Assembly: GCA_965247255.1 (NCBI GenBank)
Contig: CBDFGS010000013.1
Coordinates: 558,001-622,000, forward strand
Length of the DNA: 64,000 bases
Direction: 5' to 3'
Origin: CBDFGS01 sp965247255
GTDB taxonomy: Bacteria; Chloroflexota; Dehalococcoidia; Lucifugimonadales; CAUZJF01
Shown: positions 44,328 through 53,391 of the stretch, one piece after another
Layout of the letters: every line of letters starts with the position of its first letter
Position numbering within the stretch: the stretch's first letter is position 1
The notes under the pieces: generated by a model
Told to the model about the DNA's origin: nothing
Databases searched by the model: none
What the model saw: the letters and a program-made list of their open reading frames with translations, nothing else
Position numbers and translations under genes: made by a program

Positions 44328-45656
44328 GTCCGCATTCTACCAGTCAAGTAATGTGGCTATACCTACCGTCGGCTGTGGGTCTGTAGTACCCGCGGCTGCG
44401 CGGCCGCCGATAGACTAGACTCCGAAGGGCACACTTGCCACGGGTGTTACGACGCATGAAAAACATGGGACCTTTGACAAAGAAAGCGTTTGGCCTCTTC
44501 ACGATTCACGCAAATAAGGGCGGTCTCGAAACAGGAAGACAACCTAGCTGCCGATGTAAAGATCCTGCTGGAGCAAACGGCATCCGTTCTTTTGCGACCC
44601 CGGTTCGATGGTTTGACTCCAGTCACCCCGACGACCCTTCTCCTTCGATCCGACGGCTCGTACCCAGGTGATCTGACGCTACCGCGAGGGTCTCACGAGA
44701 AAGTAGAGCCTTGTGGGCCCAAAACGCCCGTTAATGGACACTAGAGGCTTCAGTGAGAAACCTCCAGCTTTACCGGCCGACCTCCTTTTCGGGCAGGCAT
44801 CAAGCCACTCCTCTCATGGGTTGAGGGTCCGGACTCGACTCGGGCCGTATTGACACATCCCTGTCTGTCGTGACGCCCCACTTCTCTTGGGACAATCGCC
44901 TGGCCTTCCCAGTTGAAGAACTTGACGACGCGGGTCTCCGTGGTCCGTGCCTGAGCCTAGGGTCTGAGGGGGCCGCGGCGCATCAGGGCTTGTCCTCGCC
45001 GCCCCAGCGCCAGTGGTAGGCCGCGAGTTTGACCAACTGCTCAGACACAGGAAAGCCATCTCTCAAACGCTTGGGGGCCGCCCAACGCCCCTTCGCAGTA
45101 TTGAATTCACTTGGCCGCCCGCGTTCTCGAGAACGGCGGTCAGGGTCGCCTTATCACGGCCTTGGGCTGAAGTAGCAAACGGCACGGCCACCAAGTGATA
45201 GAATCGTCCCTCAGATAGGAGTTCCCGTATGTGACCGCCCGCCGCCGTTCTCCGAACGCCGGAACTGCGGGGCATACTTGTAAAGTGTGGTGGGGGAGAA
45301 TGTGCAGCTCCTGAGCCATCGCCTTGGGTGCCTACATCGCCCTTGAAGTTTCTCATCACCGTGAGACGGCTTTGGTTAAATACCGGTGTAGTGCCAGTAA
45401 GATGCCGGTTAAATACCAGTCTTGAACCCGTCTCTTCATGCTAGCTGGATACAAAAAGCCTGCGGCGCGCGTACGCGCGCGCGAGCGCCCCTACGGTTTG
45501 TATTCACCTCACTGCGCTAGGATCAAAGCCAGCCGAACGGCGGACAGCAGGACATAGCCGGGGCTGGCTTTCGCGAATACTCTTAGGTGTGAACCCTACG
45601 GTCGTCTTAGCGTATTTACTGACGGATGTCGGCAAGAACACGAAAACATCACCTCG
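44328..45656. other. Decayed region, no confident gene
   Basis: Short protein-like stretches appear in shifting frames: MKNMGPLTKKAFGLFTIHAN at 44456 then EDNLAADVKILLEQTASVLL in another frame; minus-strand VKFFNWEGQAIVPREVG near 44900; minus-strand HIRELLSEGRFYHLVAVPFA near 45200. GGTTAAATACCRGT occurs twice (45372-45385 and about 45405-45418) and a perfect palindrome GCGCGCGTACGCGCGC lies at 45465-45480. I see old gene remnants rather than an intact gene. Confidence 0.45.
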
Positions 45657-45668
45657 GAGGTAGACCGG

Positions 45669-46307
45669 ATGAACAGAATCCAGGGAACGGTGACAGCTAT
45701 CGGTGTGGCAATGCTGATTACAATAGGCGTGTCATGCGGGAGTGAACCGGCGCCGGAGCCGGATGTGCCAACGAGCCCTCCACCGGCCCCCGCGCCTGTC
45801 TCCGCGGGTTCGCCCGCTCCTCGTCCAGGGAACATCAGGGAGTTCGCCGCGCGAGCCGACGTGATTGTGGTGGCGACAATTAGCTCGGTTCTGGCCGAGA
45901 AGCTGTTAGGCCCCTATGGCGAGGACGGAACGGCACTGCCGGCGGATGAAGAGACCGGCATGCCTTTCACCGATTATCTGGTCCAGATCGAGAGCGTCCT
46001 GAAGGCAGACGAGGTCGTCGCTGGGGCGGACACTCTAGTCCTTCGCATGTTCGGGTACCTGAGCAGGCAAGGTCAAGGTCCCGCCGGCGGCCCAATATTC
46101 TCGGTGGTCTTCGAAATGCCCAAGCCAGGTGACCACCTGCTGTTCGTCCTCGGGCGGAACCCGGACGGCACCTACGGAACTGGTCCGGGAGGGCTCCTGA
46201 ATATCGATGGCGCGACGGTTGCGTTCGCGGACGGTTTTCTCTTCCCGTTCGAGATGGCTCCCGCGCAGTCCATGGATGAGATCAGGGACGAGGTAAGCCG
46301 GCAGTAG
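45669..46307 (+). CDS. Hypothetical lipoprotein
   Basis: 212 residues. Signal with lipobox GVSC (VTAIGVAMLITIGVSCGSE), Pro-rich linker to residue 50, then a soluble domain (IREFAARADVIVVATISSVL, VFEMPKPGDHLLFVLGRNPD). The pattern of a short beta-rich domain measuring like OB or immunoglobulin-type folds is seen in proteins annotated only as hypothetical. CGGAGGTAG precedes the ATG. Surface-anchored, function unknown. Confidence 0.75.
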   Translation: MNRIQGTVTAIGVAMLITIGVSCGSEPAPEPDVPTSPPPAPAPVSAGSPAPRPGNIREFAARADVIVVATISSVLAEKLLGPYGEDGTALPADEETGMPFTDYLVQIESVLKADEVVAGADTLVLRMFGYLSRQGQGPAGGPIFSVVFEMPKPGDHLLFVLGRNPDGTYGTGPGGLLNIDGATVAFADGFLFPFEMAPAQSMDEIRDEVSRQ

Positions 46308-46321
46308 CGGAAGGGTGTACT

Positions 46322-46510
46322 TCAACCCGCCCTAATCGCCCTCCTCCTGCAGTCCTCAACAACACTCGGGGGGACCATCCTCACGGCTAGGACCATGAGA
46401 ATTGGGACGATGATGATGTCGTCAACATAGCCGACTATTGGGATTGAAATCCGAGATCGGAGAGGTGGCCGCAGGTCTGGACCACCAAAGCAGGATGCAC
46501 CGTCTCGCAC
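46322..46510 (-). pseudogene. YkvA/DUF1232-like C-terminal fragment
   Basis: The stretch IPIVGYVDDIIIVPILMVLA then VRMVPPSVVEDCR matches the second half of the DUF1232 membrane domain (Gly-Tyr-x-Asp-Asp). The first half is missing and the upstream frame has no family features. The stop lies 15 bases after the lipoprotein stop, convergent. Confidence 0.55.
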
Positions 46511-46804
46511 CTAGTTTGAGCTAATGTCAGCCCATTCCCTCAAAAAGGAAAAGCCCCTTTAGACCATCCACCGCCACGGTCATTGACCCACCCTGAGCGC
46601 TTTGATCATGGATTAAATATCAGTCGGACGACTGGCGTAACCCACCTCCCTATGTGGCAAGGTGCTCAGGGCGTCCTCTGGTTTCACGTCTTAGAGGATC
46701 GATCTGGCGCCGAATTGCAACGGCGCAGGTGGCCGGGCCAGCCGTTCTTGACGCGGTTGCCGGCTGGAGGGGACTGACTGATATGATGACTGGTGCCGAG
46801 AGTC
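46511..46804. other. Gap with nothing recognisable
   Basis: No supportable frame or repeat; possible left edge of the recombinase-bearing module. Confidence 0.35.
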
Positions 46805-47701
46805 CTACACGCCGTACCTGCTGCAGGCGGCACAGGTGCCGTCGAGGTAATACGAGACGTGGATCACCTCGAAACCCTCGCTCGCCTTGCCCGCAAGCAC
46901 CGCGACCTCTGCGTGATGGCCTGCAAGAGACACTCCCAGCTCACCGGAGGCGATATCCACGGGCAGCCGTCGGATAGCCTCTAGCTTCTCGCCCTGGCCG
47001 ACACCCTCCAGCCTCCCACACACACGCCCATCTTCATCGACGAACTGGCCAGATTCTTCGGCGGTGAGGCTCAGCGAGTAGACCGGCGACTCCAGCAGGG
47101 CCCGGCTCACCGCCGCCCGAGACATATTGTGGATCAGAAGCTGCGTGACCGTGCCCGGACGGCTGCTGTCGTTGTCGATCGACACTCCGATCTCCTCGAC
47201 TAGCTTCGAACTGACCTGGGCCCTCACTCTGAGCCGGTCGTTGAACTCAGCCAGCACCGCCGTCTTCCAACGGTCCAGGAAGACATAGGCCCTGTGATTG
47301 GGCAGGTGTGCCTTCAGCAGCCGCCAGCGAAGTCCCTCCTCCACCTCGAGGCGCACGTCCAGGAACTCGGAGTCCGAGACCACCGCCGTAGCGCCCGACA
47401 GCCCGATCTCCGCGGTCGGCCTGCCAGTGTAGACCGACTCGATGTGGACCGGTGGCACGCCGATTGACTTCGCCGCCCCTGCGACCACGTTCAGTAGGTC
47501 GTCGTGGTGCCTTCCGATGGCGTCTCTGAGCCGTTGGACACGGACCTGCGCAGTGAGGCGACGGTTGCGGACCTCTTCGATGCCCCGTCGCACCGTCCTG
47601 GGGTCCTTTCTGTAATCACGGGCGAGGTCGGCCACCGATTTGCCACCCTCGGAGGCCTCGAACCATATCTCTTTCTCCGTGTAGGGCACCTTCCTCGGCA
47701 A
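46805..47701 (-). CDS. HTH-containing hypothetical protein
   Basis: 298 residues. N-terminal HTH (EGGKSVADLARDYRKDPRTV, residues 18-37) of the Hin/homeodomain-like type. The remainder (about 80-285) is a mixed fold with HIESVYTGRPTAEIGLSGAT and LLKAHLPNHRAYVFLDRWKT that I cannot name; it ends in a CAACSRYGV pair of Cys. GAAAGAG precedes the ATG. It is divergent from the XRE regulator gene and probably part of the same mobile module. Confidence 0.65.
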   Translation of the reverse strand: MPRKVPYTEKEIWFEASEGGKSVADLARDYRKDPRTVRRGIEEVRNRRLTAQVRVQRLRDAIGRHHDDLLNVVAGAAKSIGVPPVHIESVYTGRPTAEIGLSGATAVVSDSEFLDVRLEVEEGLRWRLLKAHLPNHRAYVFLDRWKTAVLAEFNDRLRVRAQVSSKLVEEIGVSIDNDSSRPGTVTQLLIHNMSRAAVSRALLESPVYSLSLTAEESGQFVDEDGRVCGRLEGVGQGEKLEAIRRLPVDIASGELGVSLAGHHAEVAVLAGKASEGFEVIHVSYYLDGTCAACSRYGV

Positions 47702-47760
47702 TTCTCTTTCACCTCTCGTGGTACACCGCCGCGGCGGTAGTCAATGCTGTATTAAGCAAT

Positions 47761-47799
47761 ATACTACAGTATGGCCCGTTCTTACATATACTGTGACAC
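47761..47799. promoter_or_regulatory. Possible operator between divergent genes
   Basis: ATACTACAGTAT (arms ATACT/AGTAT) at 47761-47772 and a half-match ATATACTGTGACACA at 47785-47799. Located between the HTH gene and the XRE regulator, where autoregulation is expected. Confidence 0.3.
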
Positions 47800-47809
47800 A
47801 AGTAAGGCC

Positions 47810-47838
47810 TTGTTGTTTTGCGAAATATCGGCTAGGAT
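47810..47838 (+). promoter_or_regulatory. Putative sigma-70-type promoter for the XRE gene
   Basis: TTGTTG at 47810-47815 and TAGGAT at 47833-47838 with a 17-base spacer, about 108 bases before the chosen start at 47946. Confidence 0.4.
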
Positions 47839-47945
47839 CAACGAACGAGCCAAACACCACGAAAACACTGCAACCTGCGTTAGGACCGAGGGCAAAAGTG
47901 ACATCATACGCCCTGCCGGTGGCCTCTAGAGGAGTCTTGTCTATC

Positions 47946-48602
47946 ATGAAGGTATCGCGCAGTGTCAAAGATGCTCGAGGCGCTGTAGAGCGAACCCAGG
48001 GGGCCATCAACCGGTTTCGGCGGCGCCTTCCGCCGGGGAGCGGGCTGCTGTCGCCAGCTGACCCGTTGGGGTCTCCCACGGGAGCGCTCACCAACTTTTC
48101 GGACCGGCTCAAGCTGATCGCCAGCCTGCAGGCCGAGGGGCGGCCCGCCCACCATGAGCATCGGGAGATGAGCCGCTGGCTCGACATGCTGAAGGTGGAA
48201 GTCGACAGAGCCGCCGCACAAGTGGTGCTGCCGCCAGGGGAAACGCGTCCTGAGCGAGGGCCTATGAAGGAGGTCTACGAATCTCTGGGCAAGCTGGCAC
48301 GGGCGGTGGGGAGGCTGAAAGACACGCCCGGGCTATTCGGAGAGCACCTTAAGGAGCTGATGGAGCGCTGCCGGCTGTCCCCGTACGGTCTCGCGAAGAT
48401 GGTGGAAGTCGACGACACTCACCTGCGGCGGCTTCTTCGCGGGGAGAAGAGCAACCCCCGCCGCGACCTCGTCGCCCGTCTCGCCAACGAACTCTACCAG
48501 TTCTCCGATGTCTCTGCACGGGACGTGGAGCGTCTGTTCAAGCTTGCGGGCTACGGCCCTCTACCGCCAAGGCGGAAGGAGATCGACCGGGAGTTCCGGT
48601 AG
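47946..48602 (+). CDS. XRE-family HTH regulator
   Basis: 218 residues from ATG 47946 (GAGGAG upstream); the open frame extends back to 47718 but the added part is not protein-like. A basic N-terminal half (VERTQGAINRFRRRLPPG) and a central helical region precede a Cro/CI-type HTH at about 150-205 (CRLSPYGLAKMVEVDDTHLR, RLLRGEKSNPRRDLVARLAN). Likely regulator of the recombinase module downstream. Confidence 0.72.
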   Translation: MKVSRSVKDARGAVERTQGAINRFRRRLPPGSGLLSPADPLGSPTGALTNFSDRLKLIASLQAEGRPAHHEHREMSRWLDMLKVEVDRAAAQVVLPPGETRPERGPMKEVYESLGKLARAVGRLKDTPGLFGEHLKELMERCRLSPYGLAKMVEVDDTHLRRLLRGEKSNPRRDLVARLANELYQFSDVSARDVERLFKLAGYGPLPPRRKEIDREFR

Positions 48603-48613
48603 GTCGGCCCACG

Positions 48614-48799
48614 ATGACCGGACGAGCGCCGCGTCAGGGTATGGGGCGCCTGTCTGACTATGCCCAAGTGCAGCTACTCAGAAGCCGTCAGCTAAGGGCT
48701 GCCGAGCAGGCCGCGCTCGTAAGGGATGTCCTTGAACTCATCCGGGCTAGTTGGTATGTCCCAAGGAAATGCCGAGCGTGTGATAGGTTGAGAAGGTAG
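48614..48799 (+). CDS. Small basic hypothetical protein
   Basis: 61 residues, Arg/Leu-rich (AQVQLLRSRQLRAAEQAALV, then VPRKCRACDRLRR with a CxxC near the end). Lies 11 bases after the XRE stop and before the recombinase; a weak AGGTCGG precedes it. No family recognised. Confidence 0.4.
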   Translation: MTGRAPRQGMGRLSDYAQVQLLRSRQLRAAEQAALVRDVLELIRASWYVPRKCRACDRLRR

Positions 48800-48928
48800 G
48801 AAATAGTAAGAGGTATCACAGAGACCCGATCGTACGTGCATTGGTCTCAAGCATTCGGCCAGTCACCCGCAGCCCCAAGAGCGACTTCGCACAACCTTGG
48901 GGCCGGATTCGTTACAAGGAGTCTCTTC

Positions 48929-50734
48929 ATGACCCAGATGCGGAATCATCGATCCAATCCGGACAGCCTAACGTCGGTTAGGATTCCTTCTTCACCCGAT
49001 GAAAGCCTCGACCCTGGGCAGTTCCGAGTGCTGCTGTACTCCCGTGTGAGCTCTCCAAGGCAGGCCAAACACGGCCACAGTATTCACATACAACCGGAGA
49101 ACCTCAAAGGACATGCCGAAGCACACGGATGGGCTGTTGTAGGAGAAGTCTCAGACGCCGGCCGTACAGGCAGGAACGACGAGAGAGAGGGCTTCAAGAA
49201 GTTGATGCAGGCGTTGAAGCATCACCGTCCGGACGCTGTTCTCACGACCCGGTTGGCCAGGTTCATGAGGAACGCGAGGCTGACGCTCAACGCCGTGCAC
49301 GAGATGCGCGAGATGGGAGTAGCCCTCATATGCACCGACGAGCCCATCGACACCAGGCAGCGGGGACTCGCCGACCTGTTCCTGGCCATTCTGGCGACGA
49401 TGGCGGAATGGGAGTCCGACAGGCTGTCTGAGTACGCCAAGGAGACGAGGGAGCGGCTGATCGCAAAGGGCAGGCTGCCGTCGGGCAGGCCGCCCTACGG
49501 ATACAGTTACGACAAGGCAGCCGGGGAGCTGATCATTGATGAGGACAAAGCCAAGAACGTGCGGATCATATACTCCCTGTATACCGACAGGCGCATGGGG
49601 ATGCACACCATCGCCGTTGAACTCGCTGCGAGGGCGGTCAAGTCCCCGAGGGGCAACAACCTTTGGAACACCGCCACCCTAAGGAAGGTTCTGGTTGACC
49701 CTACGTACGTCGGGCGTCATCCCCTCGGTGTGGTGGCTCCCGCCATCATCGAACAGTCGGTCTACGACAGAGCTCAGAGGCTTCGGAAAGCCAACAAACG
49801 GCTCCACCCACCGAGGAAGGATCCATGGCCTATGCAGGGAAGGCTGAAGTGCGTCAGCTGCGGTTCAACGCTGCAGTGCGAATACTCTGGAGGACACAGG
49901 TACTATCGCTGCCCGGGAAGAACCACCAGGAGTAAGTACTACTTACAGACCGGCAGACGGTGTGATTTGAAGGGGCTGAGGGCGGACGACGTCGAAGAGC
50001 AGTTGCTGGCGGGTCTGTGCAACGCGATGTTGAAGCCGGACAACTTCGCCCGGGCTCTGGAACGTACCATAGCCGAACTCCATTCGAGGATCGGTGACCT
50101 CGAACGCGAGGCGGGGCCGCTGGCGCAGGCACTGCACGATGCCGGGGAGGAACTCAAGAGAATAGACCGCGCGTGGATAAGGGGGCGACTAAGCGATGAC
50201 GAACTGGTCGAAATGGAGCGAGACGCCGAAGCTCGCCGCGAGCGGATCCAGTCCCAGCTGGACGCCCTTGGCGCCGGCGATCTGGAGGACCTCGAGCGGA
50301 CACGGAGCCTGATCGGTGCGGCACAGGCGTCCCTGGCCATGGCAAAGACGGCCGGTGTGAACTGGTGGAGTCACCCCGAAGCTCCTCCAATGTGGTTCAC
50401 GGACGTGCTAACGCCGCCGGGCTGGCCACCTGGTGATTTCCTTGATAGGGGCGCTCCTGAGACCGTGGTATACGATACATTCCCAGAGGTCGACTCCAGC
50501 CACACGGCCAGAACGCTGAAAGAGGCGCTGGACCGCCTTCAGGCTGAGATCTGGGCAAAACCTGAGAGTCTTGAGGTGCGCGGCCTGATCAACGTCAAAG
50601 TCGCTGATGGTGATGGCGTTCCAGTCCTACAACTGCGAAAGCCCCCCGACAGCGAAGAAGGCGCCCAGGCGTTAGGTACTCCTTCGACAAGCTCACCACG
50701 AACGGAAAGGGATTGGTCGCTCGGCCTGAGCTAG
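48929..50734 (+). CDS. Large serine recombinase
   Basis: About 601 residues from ATG 48929, preceded by AAGGAG; the frame opens upstream to 48836. Resolvase domain with nucleophile S41 (LLYSRVSSPRQ), AEWESDRLSEYAKETRERLI at the E-helix, recombinase domain (GRPPYGYSYD, NTATLRKVLVDPTYVGRHPL), zinc ribbon (LKCVSCGSTLQC, YYRCPG, RRCDLKG) and long coiled coil (residues 365-450). Such enzymes integrate phages or ICEs. The last 15 or so codons lie in a palindromic repeat, so the native C-terminus may have been altered. Confidence 0.92.
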   Translation: MTQMRNHRSNPDSLTSVRIPSSPDESLDPGQFRVLLYSRVSSPRQAKHGHSIHIQPENLKGHAEAHGWAVVGEVSDAGRTGRNDEREGFKKLMQALKHHRPDAVLTTRLARFMRNARLTLNAVHEMREMGVALICTDEPIDTRQRGLADLFLAILATMAEWESDRLSEYAKETRERLIAKGRLPSGRPPYGYSYDKAAGELIIDEDKAKNVRIIYSLYTDRRMGMHTIAVELAARAVKSPRGNNLWNTATLRKVLVDPTYVGRHPLGVVAPAIIEQSVYDRAQRLRKANKRLHPPRKDPWPMQGRLKCVSCGSTLQCEYSGGHRYYRCPGRTTRSKYYLQTGRRCDLKGLRADDVEEQLLAGLCNAMLKPDNFARALERTIAELHSRIGDLEREAGPLAQALHDAGEELKRIDRAWIRGRLSDDELVEMERDAEARRERIQSQLDALGAGDLEDLERTRSLIGAAQASLAMAKTAGVNWWSHPEAPPMWFTDVLTPPGWPPGDFLDRGAPETVVYDTFPEVDSSHTARTLKEALDRLQAEIWAKPESLEVRGLINVKVADGDGVPVLQLRKPPDSEEGAQALGTPSTSSPRTERDWSLGLS

Positions 50735-50741
50735 TCGAAGG
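50681..50741. repeat. Palindromic repeat at the recombinase 3' end
   Basis: CCTTCGACAAGCTCA (50681-50695) and its inverted partner TGAGCTAGTCGAAGG (50727-50741) with one mismatch. The recombinase stop codon falls in the right arm. A related half-element CTTCGACAGCCTCAGGACGA is at about 55279. It also marks the boundary between accessory and core DNA. Confidence 0.75.
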
Positions 50742-50907
50742 CCCATCGAATCAGCGAAGCAATCCTTGATGCGCCCCCTGCTTCCACGGTACCCATGACA
50801 TCGGCGTTCCCTCTTCGGCCGTATAATAATAGTCCCAGGCTCCTTCGTCCTCGGCGGCGGATCGACCGTTTCCTAGCCTGAACGCCACTAAATCGATTGG
50901 AGGTTCT

Positions 50908-52158
50908 ATGAGTTCGACCACCGGCATGACCGCCTTCGACGAGGTGAACGTCTTCTTCGATCGGGCCGCCGACATCGTCGGGATCGACGACGGCGTTAGG
51001 GAACTGCTTAGGCGGCCGTGGCGAGAGCTCAAGGTATCCGTGCCTGTCAGGATGGACGACGGGCGCATCGAAGTCTTCACGGGATATCGGGTGCAGCACA
51101 ATGCCGCCCGCGGCCCCTACAAGGGAGGCATACGGTATCACCCCAAGGCGGACGAGGAGGAGGTGAAGGCGCTGTCCTCGCTGATGACGTGGAAGACAGC
51201 GCTCGTGGATATTCCTTTCGGTGGCGCGAAGGGAGGCATCCAGTGCGACCCTCGCAGCATGAGCGAGGGCGAGCTGAACCGGATGACGCGACGCTATACG
51301 ACCAATATCGAGCACCTTCTTGCCATAAACAGGGATATCCCTGCGCCTGACCTCGGTACTAACGCGCAGACGATGGCGTGGATGATGGACGCGTACGGGA
51401 TGATCCACGGCCACACGCCTGGTATCGTCACCGGGAAGCCGGTGGAACTGGGCGGCTCAGTCGGCCGCGACTCCGCACCGGGACGCGGGGCCGTCTACGT
51501 AATGGTGGAGGCGGCCAAGGACTTCGGCCTGGACACGGAGAACGCCCGCGTGGCTATCCAGGGGTTCGGACAGGTGGGCTCGTGGATCACGCGTCTGCTG
51601 CACGAGATGAACTGCAGGATAGTGGCGGTCAGCGACGTCCAGGGCGGCGTGTACGCCGAAAGCGGGATAGATGTGGACGCGTTGCTCGCCCACCACGGCG
51701 AGGCTGGCACGGTTACGGGCCTGCAAGGCACGGACTCGATTACCAACGAGGAGATCCTCGAACTGGAATGCGAGTTTCTCGTGCCGGCGGCTATAGACGG
51801 TGTGATTCATGGCGGCAATGTCGATGCGGTGAGGGCGCAGGTTGTCGTGGAGGCGGCCAATCATCCTGTGACCCCGGAGGCGGACCGGGTCCTCGATGAG
51901 AAGGGCATCAAAGTACTGCCGGATATCCTTGTGAACGCAGGTGGAGTAGTAGCGTCCTATTTCGAATGGACTCAGAACCTTTACCAGCACCAGTGGGAGC
52001 TGGAACGAGTCAACGAGGAGCTGAGCAAGATCATGACAAGGGCGTACCGCAGCGTGAGAGAGATGGTGGACAGGGATGGGCTCAGCTATCGGGACGCCGC
52101 GTTCGCCATCGGGGTAGGTCGCGTTGCCCACGTGGCGAAGCTGCGGGGATTCATCTGA
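50908..52158 (+). CDS. gdhA: Glutamate (Glu/Leu-type) dehydrogenase
   Basis: 416 residues. N-terminal catalytic domain with GPYKGGIRYHP, active-site Lys in PFGGAKGGIQCDP, and APDLGTN; C-terminal NAD(P) domain with VAIQGFGQVGSW and VEAANHPVTPEAD. Interconverts glutamate and 2-oxoglutarate plus ammonia, linking nitrogen and carbon metabolism. GGAGG precedes ATG. Length fits hexameric bacterial/archaeal GDH. First housekeeping gene after the mobile module. Confidence 0.95.
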   Translation: MSSTTGMTAFDEVNVFFDRAADIVGIDDGVRELLRRPWRELKVSVPVRMDDGRIEVFTGYRVQHNAARGPYKGGIRYHPKADEEEVKALSSLMTWKTALVDIPFGGAKGGIQCDPRSMSEGELNRMTRRYTTNIEHLLAINRDIPAPDLGTNAQTMAWMMDAYGMIHGHTPGIVTGKPVELGGSVGRDSAPGRGAVYVMVEAAKDFGLDTENARVAIQGFGQVGSWITRLLHEMNCRIVAVSDVQGGVYAESGIDVDALLAHHGEAGTVTGLQGTDSITNEEILELECEFLVPAAIDGVIHGGNVDAVRAQVVVEAANHPVTPEADRVLDEKGIKVLPDILVNAGGVVASYFEWTQNLYQHQWELERVNEELSKIMTRAYRSVREMVDRDGLSYRDAAFAIGVGRVAHVAKLRGFI

Positions 52159-52203
52159 GGACTAGGAGCGCCAGGCTCGATGGTGGCCATTGCTTGCTGC
52201 CAT

Positions 52204-52393
52204 GGCCCTTAGATTCCTCGCAGGGCTCGGAATGACATTGCCTGCCTAGCGCGCTATTGAGGCGTACTGGTCGCCCGCTTCCCGTCACGCTGAGTGCCGC
52301 TTCGGGGCGAAGGGTCTAAGAGCGCTGGTGGCTCGATTGTGGCCCTAGCGTTGCTCAATGGCCCTTAGATTCCTCGCTGCGCTCGGAATGACA
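52204..52393. repeat. Dispersed GGCCCTTAGATTCCTCG repeat, two copies
   Basis: Copies at 52204-52237 and 52360-52393 run GGCCCTTAGATTCCTCG then GCTCGGAATGACA. The linking part contains GCTTCGGGGCGAAGGGTCTA, a partly complementary companion. Further copies lie at 58394 and 58543. They sit only in gaps of the housekeeping block. Confidence 0.85.
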
Positions 52394-52517
52394 GTACGAC
52401 TGCGCGACCCTTCGTCAAGGGGCGGACGGCCCATGGCCGATGGTATAATTGCTGAAGGCGCAAGCTCTTTCGGCTTGCGAGACGGAAGCGGGAGCTCCCC
52501 CGGCTTTTAGGGCTGCC

Positions 52518-53309
52518 ATGATACTCGCACTGGACATCGGCAACACCAACATCACGTTCGGCGTCTTCCGGGACGGCGACGATGGCGGCGAGGCGTCGCG
52601 CTACTCCCCTTCTGACACTTGGCGCATATCCACCGAGATGGACCGGATGGCCGACGAGTACGGCCTCATACTCAACAACCTGCTGTCACTTCGCGGAATC
52701 TCGACAGGCGAGCTGACGGCTGCGGTGATGTGCAGCGGGGTGCCTCCGTTGACCCCCACGTTCGTTGGCCTGCTCAAGACGTATCTGGGGCTCGAGCCGC
52801 TCGTGGTGGGCGCGGGCGTCAAGACCGGGGTCAAGGTGCTGTATGATACGCCCCGCGACGTAGGCGCCGACCGGATAGTGGACGCTGTGGCGGCGATCAA
52901 GCTCTACGGCGGACCGGCGGTGGTCGTGGACTTTGGCACCGCCACCGTCTTCGACGCAATCTCGGCGCGGTCGGAGTACCTCGGCGGCGCTATAGCTCCG
53001 GGAATGGCGGTCGCCGCGGACGCGCTGATTCAGAACACGTCACAGCTTCGCCGGGTGGAGCTGGACAGGCCACCGGAGGCGATAGGCAAGAACACCATCC
53101 ATGCCATCCAGTCCGGTCTGGTGTTCGGGTACGCCGAGATGGTGAAGGGTATGGTGGCGAGGTTCGACAATGAGCTTGGCGGCGGAAGCAAGGTCGTGGC
53201 GACCGGGGGTCTGGCGGAGCTGATGGCGAAGGAGGTCGACATCTTCGACGCGGTCAATCTCGACCTGACGCTCGCGGGGCTTCGCATCGTTCACGATATG
53301 AATTCCTGA
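52518..53309 (+). CDS. coaX: Type III pantothenate kinase
   Basis: 263 residues from ATG 52518; the frame opens 23 codons earlier but MILALDIGNTNITFGVF is the canonical CoaX start. Motifs: D6-x-G-N-T (phosphate 1), PRDVGADRIVDAVAA, VVVDFGTATVFDAIS, YLGGAIAPGMAVAADAL. Catalyses the ATP-dependent first step of CoA synthesis. Followed 82 bases later by coaBC, the next CoA enzymes, likely one operon. Confidence 0.96.
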   Translation: MILALDIGNTNITFGVFRDGDDGGEASRYSPSDTWRISTEMDRMADEYGLILNNLLSLRGISTGELTAAVMCSGVPPLTPTFVGLLKTYLGLEPLVVGAGVKTGVKVLYDTPRDVGADRIVDAVAAIKLYGGPAVVVDFGTATVFDAISARSEYLGGAIAPGMAVAADALIQNTSQLRRVELDRPPEAIGKNTIHAIQSGLVFGYAEMVKGMVARFDNELGGGSKVVATGGLAELMAKEVDIFDAVNLDLTLAGLRIVHDMNS

Positions 53310-53391
53310 GTCACCCGGGACTCGCGCACGGGCGCGCATGAATCGCGCCGAGGCATTGGCCTTTACCCGTAGATAGGAAAGGACCACCAGA

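Noticed and set aside
45465..45480. GCGCGCGTACGCGCGC palindrome as an operator or origin
   Set aside because: Perfect but low-complexity, single copy, no neighbouring gene it could control with confidence.
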